A stretch of DNA of 64,000 bases from Actinomycetota bacterium (GTDB lineage: Bacteria > Actinomycetota > Rubrobacteria > Rubrobacterales > Rubrobacteraceae), in contig SIRX01000030.1 of NCBI GenBank assembly GCA_004563715.1, positions 1 to 64,000 of the forward strand, given 5' to 3'. Within the stretch, counting starts at the first letter, position 1. Each line of letters opens with the position of its first letter. Under the pieces are notes generated by a model, which made no database searches, had not been told where the DNA came from, and saw only the letters and a program-made list of their open reading frames with translations. A program made the translations under genes and the position numbers. This document shows, piece after piece, positions 1-7,718 of this stretch.

Positions 1-381
1 TAGTTGGCGTGGCCGGCGCCACCACCGCCGCCGTGCGGACGGGAAAACCGCTTTAACCAGCGACTTGAAGTGCGTAACGATCTCGCTTGGGGCAAGGCCC
101 ACCCCAAGCGCGAGCGCAACGATGCCGCCGGCCGACGTGCCTGCGATAAGATCAAATGAATCGCTAATGCTCACGCCGAGATCATCTTCTAGACGCTCAA
201 GTATGTGAGCGGTGAAAAGTGCCTTTGCGCCCCCTCCATCGAGAGCCAATATCTGGAAGCGATCGGGGATCGATCCTGCCGCCGCGCCCGTGGGTTCCGC
301 GTGGTTCCGCAAGGTGACCTCGTCGGAGCTTTGCGCCGGCACTCGTCCGTTAGATACTCGGTGAGGGTTCAGGCATAACAT
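1..381 (-). CDS. Patatin-like phospholipase, CapV-like (3' part outside window)
   Basis: The gene reads leftwards off the window edge, so 127 codons are visible and the catalytic Asp would lie outside. Residues 47-53 (LDGGGAK) form the glycine-rich oxyanion loop, and residues 81-86 (GTSAGG) form the nucleophile elbow with Ser83. These are hallmarks of patatin acyl hydrolases, which cleave membrane phospholipids. The spacing, FDLIAGTSAGG and the Arg/Trp-rich stretch near residue 120 resemble CapV, the cyclic-dinucleotide-activated phospholipase of CBASS antiphage systems. That assignment is inference, because any cyclase gene would lie beyond the edge. ATG at 381 was chosen because a promoter sits just upstream; a GTG 13 codons further in is possible. 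Patatin family membership is secure; the CBASS role is not. Confidence 0.75.
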   Translation of the reverse strand, partial: MLCLNPHRVSNGRVPAQSSDEVTLRNHAEPTGAAAGSIPDRFQILALDGGGAKALFTAHILERLEDDLGVSISDSFDLIAGTSAGGIVALALGVGLAPSEIVTHFKSLVKAVFPSARRRWWRRPRQL

Positions 382-391
382 TCATGAGCAT

Positions 392-418
392 ATTGTACTG
401 CGTTACACCACGACTCAA
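392..418 (-). promoter_or_regulatory. Putative promoter of the patatin gene
   Basis: On the minus strand TTGAGT (413-418) and TACAAT (392-397) are 15 bp apart, and the -10 box ends 10 bp before the ATG at 381. Transcription would start almost at the start codon, giving a very short leader. No Shine-Dalgarno sequence is visible, which fits. Confidence 0.35.
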
Positions 419-460
419 CAGGCTGCTCTGGAGGAGGTCGGTTACTGTGCCTCCGGCAAG

Positions 461-489
461 ACCTTGACTTCGGGCCGCCGAGTCAAGGT
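461..489. terminator. Hairpin in the 382-740 intergenic stretch
   Basis: A perfect 9-bp inverted repeat, ACCTTGACT/AGTCAAGGT, encloses 11 nt. No T-run follows, so it may be a weak terminator or an operator. Apart from this and the patatin promoter, nothing recognisable is seen between 382 and 740; short reading frames there look like noise. Confidence 0.3.
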
Positions 490-740
490 ATCCAAACTCA
501 GCCACAAATAGCGCCCCGCATGGCTACAGCCGGGCGTGGCAGAGAAGGAATCGACGAATTCTAGACCCGCCGGGCAGATCTCGATAACCGCGCAACGCCG
601 GCTCTGGGCGAAGCACGGCAGAAGCGAGAAACATCGCCGCGATTCCCGCGCCCCGAAGCGAAAGACGGATCGATGGTGGGAGCGGGGTTCGTCGCCCGTA
701 CAATCCTTCCGGCAGGCAACCGAAACAGGGAGGAGCGGTC

Positions 741-854
741 ATGCATGAAGAGGCGATCCCCATACTCGGGGTCGGCGATGCCGTCTCATCGGAGAGCGCG
801 CCGACGATCAGCCAGTCGCCCGCGCGCTGTCCCGTTGCCGTGAAGCCATGCTGA
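741..854 (+). pseudogene. 37-codon remnant resembling a VOC protein N-terminus
   Basis: A strong ribosome site (GGGAGGAG) precedes an ATG whose first residues, MHEEAIPILGVGDA, resemble the start of glyoxalase/bleomycin-resistance (VOC) proteins. The resemblance is lost by about residue 16, and a TGA follows at 852-854. The frame overlaps the ATG of the next gene (848), so it could also act as a translated leader coupled to that gene. Decay of a VOC gene is the simpler reading. Confidence 0.35.
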
Positions 855-1408
855 TCTACTCGATGGGCGTCTCGGTGGACGGCTTCATCGCCGACCGCGA
901 GGGCGCGTTCGGATGGGGGGTCCCTAGCGACGAGCTGTTCCGCTTCCACCTCGCACGGGTACGCGGGCTCGGCGCGTACCTGCTCGGCCGCCGGCTCTAC
1001 GAGACGATGCTGGTGTGGGAGACGGACCCGCCCCCGCGCGACGACGAGCTCGGGGCCGCTTTCGCCGACGTCTGGCGCGAGATCCCGAAGGTCGTCTTCA
1101 GCCGCACGCTCGACGGCGTCCAGGGCAACGCCCGGCTCGCCGAGGCGTCGGTGGCCGAGGAGGTCGCCGCGGCGCTCGACGCAACCGACAAGGATGTCGA
1201 GATCAGCGGCGCCGGCCTGGCCGCGCAGGCGTTCGAGCTCGGTCTTGTCGACGAGTTGCGCGTGTTCCGCTACCCGGTCGTCGTCGGGGGCGGCACGCCG
1301 TTCCTGCCGCCGGTCACCGAGGACGTTCGACTAGACCTGATCGAGACCAGGACGTTCGACTCGCGCGTGATCTACGAGCGCTACCGGCGGGTCGGAGGAG
1401 TTGTCTGA
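848..1408 (+). CDS. Dihydrofolate reductase family protein (RibD C-terminal domain)
   Basis: This 186-residue single-domain protein has the dihydrofolate reductase/RibD fold and probably uses NADPH; its substrate is not known. The N-terminus (MLIYSMGVSVDGFIAD) is the usual first strand. LLGRRLYETM near residue 47 and KVVFSRTL near residue 81 are standard for the family. EISGAGLAAQAF (about 120-131) is the nucleotide-binding glycine motif, and PVVVGGGTPF (about 143-152) the late conserved turn. It is not a true DHFR by sequence. Its ATG overlaps the end of the upstream 37-codon frame, and its own ribosome site is weak (GTGAAG), so translation may be coupled. Confidence 0.85.
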   Translation: MLIYSMGVSVDGFIADREGAFGWGVPSDELFRFHLARVRGLGAYLLGRRLYETMLVWETDPPPRDDELGAAFADVWREIPKVVFSRTLDGVQGNARLAEASVAEEVAAALDATDKDVEISGAGLAAQAFELGLVDELRVFRYPVVVGGGTPFLPPVTEDVRLDLIETRTFDSRVIYERYRRVGGVV

Positions 1409-1603
1409 GCAGTTCCCCGAACGCCGGCGCGATCCTGGACTCGTGGTGTGCTGGCGTGGTCGTGAGTCGGGGTGCCTTGGGCGTCGTAGTCGCGAGCCGT
1501 TCGTGGGAGGATAAGGATGCCACGTCCGGGACTTTCCGGCCAGTTGAGACGATGCGAAATGTCTTCGGCTTACTGCCACGCGAGGCTGTAGCCATGCAGG
1601 ACG

Positions 1604-1807
1604 CTATTTGTGGCCTAGTCTGAGGTATCTATCGGAGACCTTCATGATGGCGGTACGAACCGGGATTCCGCCATCAGATGTGATCGCTACTTGCACTTGG
1701 TACCCAGCATGGGACAACACGCCGCCGACAGCATGGACGAGCTCCAGGATAGAGTCTACTGCTGACGCACTGCTGACAAAAGGCCCCAGCCATACGCCGG
1801 GACTGAT
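1604..1807 (-). pseudogene. Unrecognised coding fragment, C-terminal-like
   Basis: The 1409-1850 interval has no intact gene. On the minus strand a 68-codon open frame ends in TAG at 1604 and reads like protein (SILELVHAVGGVLSHAGYQV, then a strand-like VAITSDGGIPVRTAI). It has no ATG, GTG or TTG start and is closed upstream by a TAA at 1808-1810. I do not recognise the family. It sits just downstream of a tRNA gene, a common site for integration scars, so a broken gene is the likeliest explanation. Confidence 0.25.
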
Positions 1808-1850
1808 TTATCCAATTGCGATTTACCTGCAAATCGAAGAAAAAGGAGAG

Positions 1851-1923
1851 AGCCGACGAGCGGACTCGAACCGCTGACCTGCTCATTACGAGTGAGCTGC
1901 TCTACCTGCTGAGCTACGTCGGC
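1851..1923 (-). tRNA. tRNA-Thr (CGT)
   Basis: The minus strand folds as a full cloverleaf: acceptor GCCGACG pairs with CGTCGGC, the D arm is GCTC/GAGC, the anticodon stem GCTCA/TGAGC encloses the loop CTCGTAA, and the T arm is AGCGG-TTCGAGT-CCGCT. The anticodon CGT reads the threonine codon ACG. The discriminator base is T, and no CCA is encoded. Confidence 0.95.
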
Positions 1924-1946
1924 TTGTTTCGGGCGCTGAGTATACC

Positions 1947-1982
1947 GCAGGGCCGGGGAGCTTTCATGGTTCCCGGCCCTGC
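1947..1982. terminator. Hairpin between tRNA-Thr and the VOC gene
   Basis: An 11-bp GC-rich perfect inverted repeat (GCAGGGCCGGG/CCCGGCCCTGC) has a 14-nt loop. It lies 10 bp past the stop codon of the leftward VOC gene. It lacks a clear U-tract but is placed as that gene's terminator. Confidence 0.6.
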
Positions 1983-1992
1983 ATGGTATCTG

Positions 1993-2412
1993 TTACTGGA
2001 TCAGGTCCCCCACCTTCATCGTGCCGCGCTCGACGAGCTCTACCCGGTAGCCGTCCGGGTCTACGACGAAGGCTATGTGGTAGTCGTGGCCCTCGACCGT
2101 CATCGTCTTCGGGGCGAGCGCCACCTCCACGCCCTGCTCTTCGAGCTTCGCGACCGTTTCTTCGAGGTCGTCCACCGTGAAGGCTACGTGGGAATAACCG
2201 TTGCCCGTGTCGTACGGCTCGGTCTGGTCGTGGTTGTGGGTGAGCTCCAGCATGGGCTCCTCGGCGCTTTCCTCCATCGCGAAGAAGTAGTTGGTGGCCG
2301 TGTCGAAGTGCATCTCTCCGACCAGCTTCATGCCCAACTTGTCTACGTAGAAGTCGATGCTCTTCTCCGGATCCAGTATCCGGTAGCAGGTGTGGATGTA
2401 TTTCGCGGCCAT
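1993..2412 (-). CDS. Lactoylglutathione lyase-like VOC protein (glyoxalase I family)
   Basis: The protein has 139 residues with two βαβββ units of the vicinal-oxygen-chelate fold. The opening IHTCYRILDPEKSIDFYVD, the metal-ligand Glu in MLELTHN (about 54-60), GNGYSHVAF (about 71-79) and PDGYRVELVE (about 119-128) are glyoxalase I features. These metalloenzymes convert methylglyoxal-thiol adducts to lactoyl thiols. The thiol cofactor cannot be told from the sequence. The ribosome site AAAGGAG precedes the ATG. It is the nearest gene downstream of gldA, which fits methylglyoxal disposal in triose or acetol metabolism. Confidence 0.85.
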   Translation of the reverse strand: MAAKYIHTCYRILDPEKSIDFYVDKLGMKLVGEMHFDTATNYFFAMEESAEEPMLELTHNHDQTEPYDTGNGYSHVAFTVDDLEETVAKLEEQGVEVALAPKTMTVEGHDYHIAFVVDPDGYRVELVERGTMKVGDLIQ

Positions 2413-2467
2413 CTTCAGGCTCCTTTCGAATCGTTGCGGGTTGTGTCCAGGTCTTTCTCCAGAGCCG

Positions 2468-2499
2468 GACCCCTGGCAGGCGGTACCCGCCAGGGGGTC
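2468..2499. terminator. Hairpin between gldA and the VOC gene
   Basis: The inverted repeat GACCCCTGGC / GCCAGGGGGTC has one bulge and encloses a second small stem around GGTACC. It lies 17 bp beyond the gldA stop on the minus strand and probably ends or attenuates the gldA transcript before the VOC gene. Confidence 0.5.
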
Positions 2500-2515
2500 G
2501 GGCCAAAAGCTAGGA

Positions 2516-3661
2516 TTAGTGGGCTACGGGCGGCAGGCTCGCCTCTCCCTCGACCGCGGCGCGGCGCTGGCGGCCGGCGGCGTCGGCGGCGAGCATCGCG
2601 TCCACGACCATCGGCGGGTAGACGTCGAAGGGCATGTTGTGGATAGTCTCGCCTTCGGCGCAGGCTCCTTCAGCCACCTTCTCCAGGTCTTCGCGGGTAG
2701 CGTCGCCTACCCCGATATCCTCTAGCGTTACGGGCAGGCCGACCTCCAGGCAGAAGTCGATCACCTCTTCGACGACGGCCGTCGGGCGGTCCTCCAGCAT
2801 GAGCATGGCGATGGTCCCGAAGGCGACCTTCTCGCCGTGCCAGTAGTGGTGCGTGCCCTCCAAGGCCGTGAGGCCGTTGTGGATCGAGTGCGCCGCCGCC
2901 AGGCCGCCGGACTCGAAGCCGAGCCCCGAGAGCAGCGTGTTGGCCTCCACGATCTTCTCCACGGCCGGGGTCACCGCGCCCTGCTCGGCCGCGAGCCGCG
3001 CGGCGAGGCCGTGCTCCAGGAGGGTGTCGTAGCAGAGCCGCGCCAGGGTGAGGGCAGCCCCCGTCGGCGCGCCGCCAGACATGGCCGGCTTCCGGGTCCG
3101 GGAGGAGGCGTCGGCCTCGAAGTACGTCGCCAGGCCGTCCCCCATGCCGGCCACCAGAAACCTTACCGGCGCCCCGACTATGACGGCCGTGTCCACCAGG
3201 ACCGCGTCGGGGTTGCGATCGTAGAAGCGGTACTCCAGAAAGGACCCCTCGTCGTCGTACACCACCGCGAGCGCGCTCGTCGGCGCGTCTGTGGAGGCGA
3301 TGGTCGGCACCACGACCAGCGATATCCCGGCGGGCAGCGCCACGGCCTTAGCCGTGTCCAGGGTCTTACCGCCGCCGATACCCACCACAGCGTCGGCGCC
3401 GCGCGACGAGGCGGCCTCCGAGACCCGGTCTATCTCGGCCGGGGAACACTCGCCGCCGAACTCCATTTGCTCGGCGCCCGAGATACCCTCCAGGGTGTCG
3501 CCCAGGATCTCCTGGACGATCGGGTCGCCCAGGATCAGGGGCCGCTCCGAGCCGAGCTGCTCCAGCACCTCGCCCAGCCGGGCTATAGCGCCCCGGCCCT
3601 GGATGTACCGTCCGGGGGCGGCGAAGACCGCCGCCTGTGGCCCTCCACCGTTGTCGTGCAT
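2516..3661 (-). CDS. gldA: Glycerol dehydrogenase-like iron/zinc alcohol dehydrogenase
   Basis: The 381-residue protein has the length and order of the GldA family: an N-terminal nucleotide domain with GIGGGKTLDTAK (about 94-105) and a C-terminal helical metal domain. Metal ligands are visible as the Asp in GMGDGLATYFEAD and the His residues in AAHSIHNGL and HYWHGEK. GldA enzymes oxidise glycerol to dihydroxyacetone with NAD and also interconvert 1,2-propanediol and acetol. The ATG at 3661 has GAGGAG upstream; a longer reading frame back to 3841 would overlap the iclR gene and is rejected. It lies 73 bp behind the IclR gene on the same strand, so the two are likely co-transcribed. Confidence 0.88.
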   Translation of the reverse strand: MHDNGGGPQAAVFAAPGRYIQGRGAIARLGEVLEQLGSERPLILGDPIVQEILGDTLEGISGAEQMEFGGECSPAEIDRVSEAASSRGADAVVGIGGGKTLDTAKAVALPAGISLVVVPTIASTDAPTSALAVVYDDEGSFLEYRFYDRNPDAVLVDTAVIVGAPVRFLVAGMGDGLATYFEADASSRTRKPAMSGGAPTGAALTLARLCYDTLLEHGLAARLAAEQGAVTPAVEKIVEANTLLSGLGFESGGLAAAHSIHNGLTALEGTHHYWHGEKVAFGTIAMLMLEDRPTAVVEEVIDFCLEVGLPVTLEDIGVGDATREDLEKVAEGACAEGETIHNMPFDVYPPMVVDAMLAADAAGRQRRAAVEGEASLPPVAH

Positions 3662-3734
3662 CTTCTGCTCACTCCTCGTGTTCTCGTCACGGTTTACAGA
3701 CGCCAAACCCTCCGTACCCGATACAGCTTTTCCG

Positions 3735-4547
3735 CTAACCCTCCTCGCGTAGTAACTTCGACGCCTCGCCCGCCGCCCACCGGACGAGGCCCACCAGAGA
3801 ATCAGCCTCGTCCCCGAAACGCTGGCCTGAGGTAGAGACACCCACCGCGCCCTCGACCGCCCCGCCCTTGCCCGTTATGGGGGCGGCCACGCAGCACAGG
3901 TTCTCCTCGAACTCCTCCACGTCGGTGGCGACGCCCTGAACCCGAACCCGGTCCAGGTGTACCTCGAACAGCTCCGGCCGGACTATGGTGCGCGGCGTGA
4001 AAGGCTCCAGCCCGTAACCTTCCAGGTAGTTCCTCAGACCCTCTGCCCCGGCCCCGGCTATGAGGACCTTGCCAAGCGCCAGCGCGTGCGAGGCCCCGTG
4101 AAACCCCTGTACGATGCCGACCGGCGGGCTCTTGAACGGAGACTTTATCCGGGAGACCGTCACGGCGCCGTCCTGCATAACCCCCAGGTAGGCGTGCCTG
4201 CCGGACCGTCGTACCAGCTCCTCCAACACGGGTTCCACCATCGAGCTAAAGCGCTCCCCGCAGGACCGCTCGTGTAAGGCCGCGACGGCGGCCCCGACCC
4301 TGTATCCCCGCCGCGCGGGGTTCTTCTCCAGGTAACCCTCCTCGATGAGGATGTTGAGCAAGTAGTAGCAGGTGGAGAGGCTTACACCGAGCTCCCGCGC
4401 CAGCAACTTCGCCGTCAACCCTTCGTGCCGGCTCACGAGGTCCAGGACCCTGAAGGCCCGCCGGACGCTCTGGAACTTCGCCCCATCGGCGAAACGAGGG
4501 CCCCGGCCCGAGACCGGCAGCGGCCGCCCGTTGGCTTCGCTTAACAT
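3735..4547 (-). CDS. IclR family transcriptional regulator
   Basis: The protein has about 270 residues. The winged helix (LDLVSRHEGLTAKLLARELG, then STCYYLLNILIEEGYLEK) spans roughly residues 35-80 and a C-terminal IclR effector domain follows, with the typical LGKVLIAG and RIKSPF segments. The family binds small metabolites and controls catabolic operons. The ATG at 4547 has AAAGGG upstream; an in-frame start at 4655 would run into the divergent promoter region. The intergenic region shared with the rightward VOC gene holds a palindrome that recurs before the amidohydrolase operon, so this protein is the best candidate regulator of both. Confidence 0.9.
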   Translation of the reverse strand: MLSEANGRPLPVSGRGPRFADGAKFQSVRRAFRVLDLVSRHEGLTAKLLARELGVSLSTCYYLLNILIEEGYLEKNPARRGYRVGAAVAALHERSCGERFSSMVEPVLEELVRRSGRHAYLGVMQDGAVTVSRIKSPFKSPPVGIVQGFHGASHALALGKVLIAGAGAEGLRNYLEGYGLEPFTPRTIVRPELFEVHLDRVRVQGVATDVEEFEENLCCVAAPITGKGGAVEGAVGVSTSGQRFGDEADSLVGLVRWAAGEASKLLREEG

Positions 4548-4646
4548 CCGTGAACCCTTTCTGGCGGACGCCCCCACGATACCGCCACTCCTCGACGAAC
4601 CACAACTTACCATGTGGCGATAGAGTCTACAAACAACCCGGAAATA

Positions 4647-4693
4647 TTTTCGCACATTGTTGGAACGAACCCGTTCGGCGGTTGCCCGAAGAT
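4647..4693. promoter_or_regulatory. Putative IclR operator, copy 1
   Basis: TTCGCACATTGTTGGAA is an imperfect palindrome (TTCnnAC...GTnnGAA). It is followed by CGAACCCGTTCG and then TTGCCCGAAGA. The same roughly 48-bp layout returns at 7719-7766 with one gap. This copy lies between the divergent iclR and VOC genes, the classic place for an IclR-type binding site. The assignment to this regulator is inference. Confidence 0.5.
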
Positions 4694-4766
4694 CTGGGGA
4701 TAAGCAATATTCGGTTCAGAAAAGGCTTACCCGGGCAAGGAAAAGCTCGGCAGACAAGGAGGTTGC

Positions 4767-5162
4767 ATGGCCAAAGCCATACACACGATGATCCGGGTTC
4801 TAGACCTGGACCGCTCCATCTCGTTCTACGATCAGGCTTTCGGGCTGCAAGAGGTAGACCGGTTCGATTTCGACGACTTTACGCTCGTCTACCTGCGCAA
4901 CGATGAGAGCGGGTTCGAGGTGGAGCTGACGCTCAACAAGGGTGAGACAGAACCTTACGATCTCGGAAACGGCTACGGCCACCTGGCCGTCTCCGTAGAC
5001 GACGTGGAGGCTGAGCACCAGCGTTTCGAGGAGTCGGGCCTCGGGCCGCGGCGGCTGGTGGAGCTGGAGAAAGACGGCCAGGTTCTGGGCAAGTTCTTCT
5101 TTGTAGCCGACCCGGACGGTTACCAGATCGAAGTTCTCCAACGTGGAGGCCGCTACCGCTAG
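4767..5162 (+). CDS. VOC family protein (glyoxalase I-like)
   Basis: The protein has 131 residues. IHTMIRVLDLDRSISFYDQA opens the first module, FEVELTLN supplies the probable first metal Glu, GNGYGHLAVSV starts the second module, and DPDGYQIEVLQ the second metal site. It is related to the VOC gene at 1993 but diverged, so the island has two different copies. The ATG is preceded by AAGGAGG. It is the first gene of the rightward operon leading to the GMC dehydrogenase. Lactoylglutathione lyase activity is plausible; another thiol or ketone substrate is equally possible. Confidence 0.82.
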   Translation: MAKAIHTMIRVLDLDRSISFYDQAFGLQEVDRFDFDDFTLVYLRNDESGFEVELTLNKGETEPYDLGNGYGHLAVSVDDVEAEHQRFEESGLGPRRLVELEKDGQVLGKFFFVADPDGYQIEVLQRGGRYR

Positions 5163-5244
5163 GGCGCGAACGCGCTTACAACGCGTCACAGAGGCACCAT
5201 TCAAACTTCCGCTTGACCTATTGGGAAAGGAGAGGCGTAGCGCG

Positions 5245-5886
5245 ATGACCGAAGATACAGGAGCCAGCAAGGGCCCGAGCCTCGAAGGGCAGACCTCGGG
5301 CGAGGGCCGGATGCGGACGGCCGATGCCGCCGTCTCGGCCGAGGACCTGGGCACTAGCCCCGCGGCAGACGGCCTTGGGGAGCTGAAGGCCCTCGACCGG
5401 GAAACGGCCGAGGTGCTCGTCGCCGTGACGCGGGCCATGTACCCGCACGACCGCGTCCCCAACGTACACTACGAGCGCGTGGTAGCGAGCCTGGACGGCA
5501 AGGCCGCCGCCGACGAGGGCACCGGGCGCCTGCTCACCGAAGGCGTCGCCTCGCTCGCGACGTTCACCGGACGCTGGCCCCGCGAGTTCGGAGAGCTACC
5601 AGAGGAGGAGCAGGTCAGGGCCTTAAAGAGGCTCGAAAAGGGCGCCTTCTTCAAGGCGGTGGCATCCGAGGTCGTGGTCAACCTCTACAGCCAGCACGAC
5701 ATCTGGCCGTACTTCGGCTACGAGGGACCCTCCAACGACAAGGGCGGCTACGTAAACCGCGGCTTCGACGACATAGACTGGCTCGACGACGCGCCGGATT
5801 ACCGGGACGTGCCCGTAGAGAAGACCTTTGTGGACCCCGTAGAGCAGGTCTCCACCGAAGAACGTCTCAGCAAGGAGGGACAGTAG
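5245..5886 (+). CDS. Gluconate 2-dehydrogenase subunit 3-like small subunit
   Basis: The protein has 213 residues and ends two bases before the GMC gene. ETAEVLVAVTRAMYPHDRVP (about 56-75) is the conserved opening of the gluconate-2-dehydrogenase subunit 3 family, whose members partner GMC flavoproteins. An aromatic C-terminal part (HDIWPYFGYEGPSNDKGGY) is typical. The first 50 or so residues are low complexity, with no obvious Tat or Sec signal. ATG 5245 was chosen for its GGGAAAGGAGAG ribosome site; an upstream in-frame ATG at 5143 overlaps the VOC gene. It probably assists folding or electron transfer of the flavoprotein. Confidence 0.7.
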   Translation: MTEDTGASKGPSLEGQTSGEGRMRTADAAVSAEDLGTSPAADGLGELKALDRETAEVLVAVTRAMYPHDRVPNVHYERVVASLDGKAAADEGTGRLLTEGVASLATFTGRWPREFGELPEEEQVRALKRLEKGAFFKAVASEVVVNLYSQHDIWPYFGYEGPSNDKGGYVNRGFDDIDWLDDAPDYRDVPVEKTFVDPVEQVSTEERLSKEGQ

Positions 5887-7461
5887 ATGCCCGCACCGTT
5901 CGACCGCAACGACGACTCGGTCGTCGTGATCGTCGGCTCCGGGGCCGGCGGAGGAACCCTGGCGAACCAGCTCGCCCAGAAGGGGATAGACGTCGTGTGC
6001 CTGGAGGCCGGCAAGCGCCACGAGCCCGAGACCCACATAGACGACGAGTGGCCCGCCTTCAACATGCTCGCCTGGCTGGACAACCGCACCACCAGCGGCA
6101 CCTGGCGCGTCGCCCAGGACTTCCCAAACCTCCCCGCCTGGCACAGCAAGTGCGTCGGCGGCTCGCCCGTCCACTGGGCCGGCTGCTGCCCGCGCTTCAA
6201 GGACTGGGAGTTCAAGATAAAGACCACCTACGGCGACATCCCCGGCGCCAACATGCTCGACTGGCCCCTTACTCTCGAAGAGCTAGAACCCTACTACGAC
6301 AAGGCCGACACGAACGTCGGCGTCGCCGGCACCAACGGCCTGCCACTGCACCAGCCGGACAACAACGCCAAGGTCCTGCTCGAGGGCGCCCGGCGGATGG
6401 GCTACAAGAACTACTCCACCGGCCGCTACGGGCACAACTCCGCCCCCTACGACGGCCGGCCGGCCACGATCCAGGACGGCTTCTGCTTCGAGGGGAACCG
6501 CTCGAAGGCAAAGTGGTCGCCGCTGGTCTCGGACCTCCCCAAAGGTGAGAAGACCGGCCACCTGGAGGTCCGTCCCGAGTCGATGGCGCTCCAGATAGAG
6601 CACAACGGGTCCGGCAAGGTGACCGGCGTGCTCTACGCGGACGCCGACGGGAACCACCACGTCCAGAAGGCGCGCGTCGTGTGTGTGGCGGGCAACTCCA
6701 TCGAGTCGCCCCGGCTCCTGCTCAACTCCGCCTCTTCGCACCACCCCGACGGGCTCGCCAACTCCAGCGGCGAGGTCGGCAAGAATTACATGCGTCACGT
6801 GTCCGATACCTGCTGGGGCATTTTCGAGAAGCCGGTGAACTTCTACCGGGGCAACACGATGGCCGGCATTATCGAGGACGAGTCGCACAACGACCCCGAG
6901 GGCCGCGGCTTCGTCGGCGGCTTCTACATGGAGACCATCCACCTCGGCCCGGCGTTCATGGCGTCGTTCATGAACCCGCAGCAGTGGGGCCGGGACTTCA
7001 CCGAACTGATGGACGCCTACGAGAACTTCGCCGGGATGTGGCTCGTTGGCGAAGACATACCGGCAACCACGAACTGCGTGACGCTCAACCACGACGTAAA
7101 GGACCAGCACGGCCTGCCGGTGCCGAACGTTCACTACGACGACCATAAAAACGACGCGGAAATGCGCGACTATGCCGCCGCCAAAGCGCGGGAGCTGTAC
7201 CAGTCGGTCGGCGCGATCAAGACGGTCCGGACGCCGCCGTTTCCGGCCTCGCACAACATGGGCACCTGCCGCATGAGCGAGAGGCCCGAGGACGGCGTGG
7301 TGAACAAGTGGGGCCAGGCCCACGAGGTGGACAACCTGTTCGTCTCCGACGGCAGCCAGTTCACCACCGGCGCCGCGGCGAACCCGACGATCACCATCGT
7401 CGCCCTCGCCATCCGGCAGGCCGACTACATCGCCGAGCAGATGTCGCACAACGGTATCTAA
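5887..7461 (+). CDS. GMC family oxidoreductase, gluconate/sorbitol dehydrogenase-like large subunit
   Basis: The protein has 524 residues. The FAD dinucleotide-binding loop is VGSGAGGGTLANQLA (about 15-29), followed by CLEAGKRHEP. HSKCVGGSPVHWAG (about 87-100) is the GMC flavin-contact segment. The C-terminal GMC domain holds ASHNMGTCRMS (about 455-465), with the catalytic-type His, and NLFVSDGSQFTTGAAANPT. The family oxidises alcohols or sugars and passes electrons to a partner. Being immediately downstream of the subunit 3-like gene supports a two-subunit dehydrogenase. Its substrate is unknown; the nearby gldA and alcohol dehydrogenase suggest a small polyol or alcohol. Confidence 0.85.
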   Translation: MPAPFDRNDDSVVVIVGSGAGGGTLANQLAQKGIDVVCLEAGKRHEPETHIDDEWPAFNMLAWLDNRTTSGTWRVAQDFPNLPAWHSKCVGGSPVHWAGCCPRFKDWEFKIKTTYGDIPGANMLDWPLTLEELEPYYDKADTNVGVAGTNGLPLHQPDNNAKVLLEGARRMGYKNYSTGRYGHNSAPYDGRPATIQDGFCFEGNRSKAKWSPLVSDLPKGEKTGHLEVRPESMALQIEHNGSGKVTGVLYADADGNHHVQKARVVCVAGNSIESPRLLLNSASSHHPDGLANSSGEVGKNYMRHVSDTCWGIFEKPVNFYRGNTMAGIIEDESHNDPEGRGFVGGFYMETIHLGPAFMASFMNPQQWGRDFTELMDAYENFAGMWLVGEDIPATTNCVTLNHDVKDQHGLPVPNVHYDDHKNDAEMRDYAAAKARELYQSVGAIKTVRTPPFPASHNMGTCRMSERPEDGVVNKWGQAHEVDNLFVSDGSQFTTGAAANPTITIVALAIRQADYIAEQMSHNGI

Positions 7462-7469
7462 AAGGCCCG

Positions 7470-7498
7470 GGGCAAGAGGGCCAGCGGCCCTCTTGCCC
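7470..7498 (+). terminator. Intrinsic terminator after the GMC gene
   Basis: A perfect 13-bp stem, GGGCAAGAGGGCC/GGCCCTCTTGCCC, has a 3-nt loop and is followed by TTAT. It starts 9 bp after the stop codon. It separates the VOC-GMC operon from the amidohydrolase operon. Confidence 0.85.
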
Positions 7499-7520
7499 TT
7501 ATAAAAAGAAAGTAAAGAAA

Positions 7521-7701
7521 GATAGAGGACCCGCTGGGCGTCATCGTCCGCATCGGCGCCGCTGGCCTGTGCCGCACGGACATCCACGTCATCGAGGGCC
7601 AGTGGGCCCCCATACAGGATGCCGACGGCAACCTGCTGCCCTACGTGCTGGGCCACGAGAACGCCGGATGGATCGAGGAGGTCGGCCCGGCGGTCATCAA
7701 C
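7521..7701 (+). repeat. Partial duplicate of the adh gene (source 9779-9959)
   Basis: About 181 bp matches the 5' part of the alcohol dehydrogenase gene at 9779-9959 with roughly three mismatches. It encodes the same HVIEGQWAPIQDADGNLLPY stretch but has no start and runs into unrelated sequence at 7702. It is a gene-fragment scar between a terminator and a promoter. The near-identity implies recent duplication or ongoing gene conversion. Confidence 0.95.
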
Positions 7702-7718
7702 CGCAACCGGACGGCGAA

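Noticed and set aside
1608-1877. Open frame running into tRNA-Thr
   Set aside because: It ends over the tRNA cloverleaf with the typical RADSNR-type read-through and has no ribosome site.
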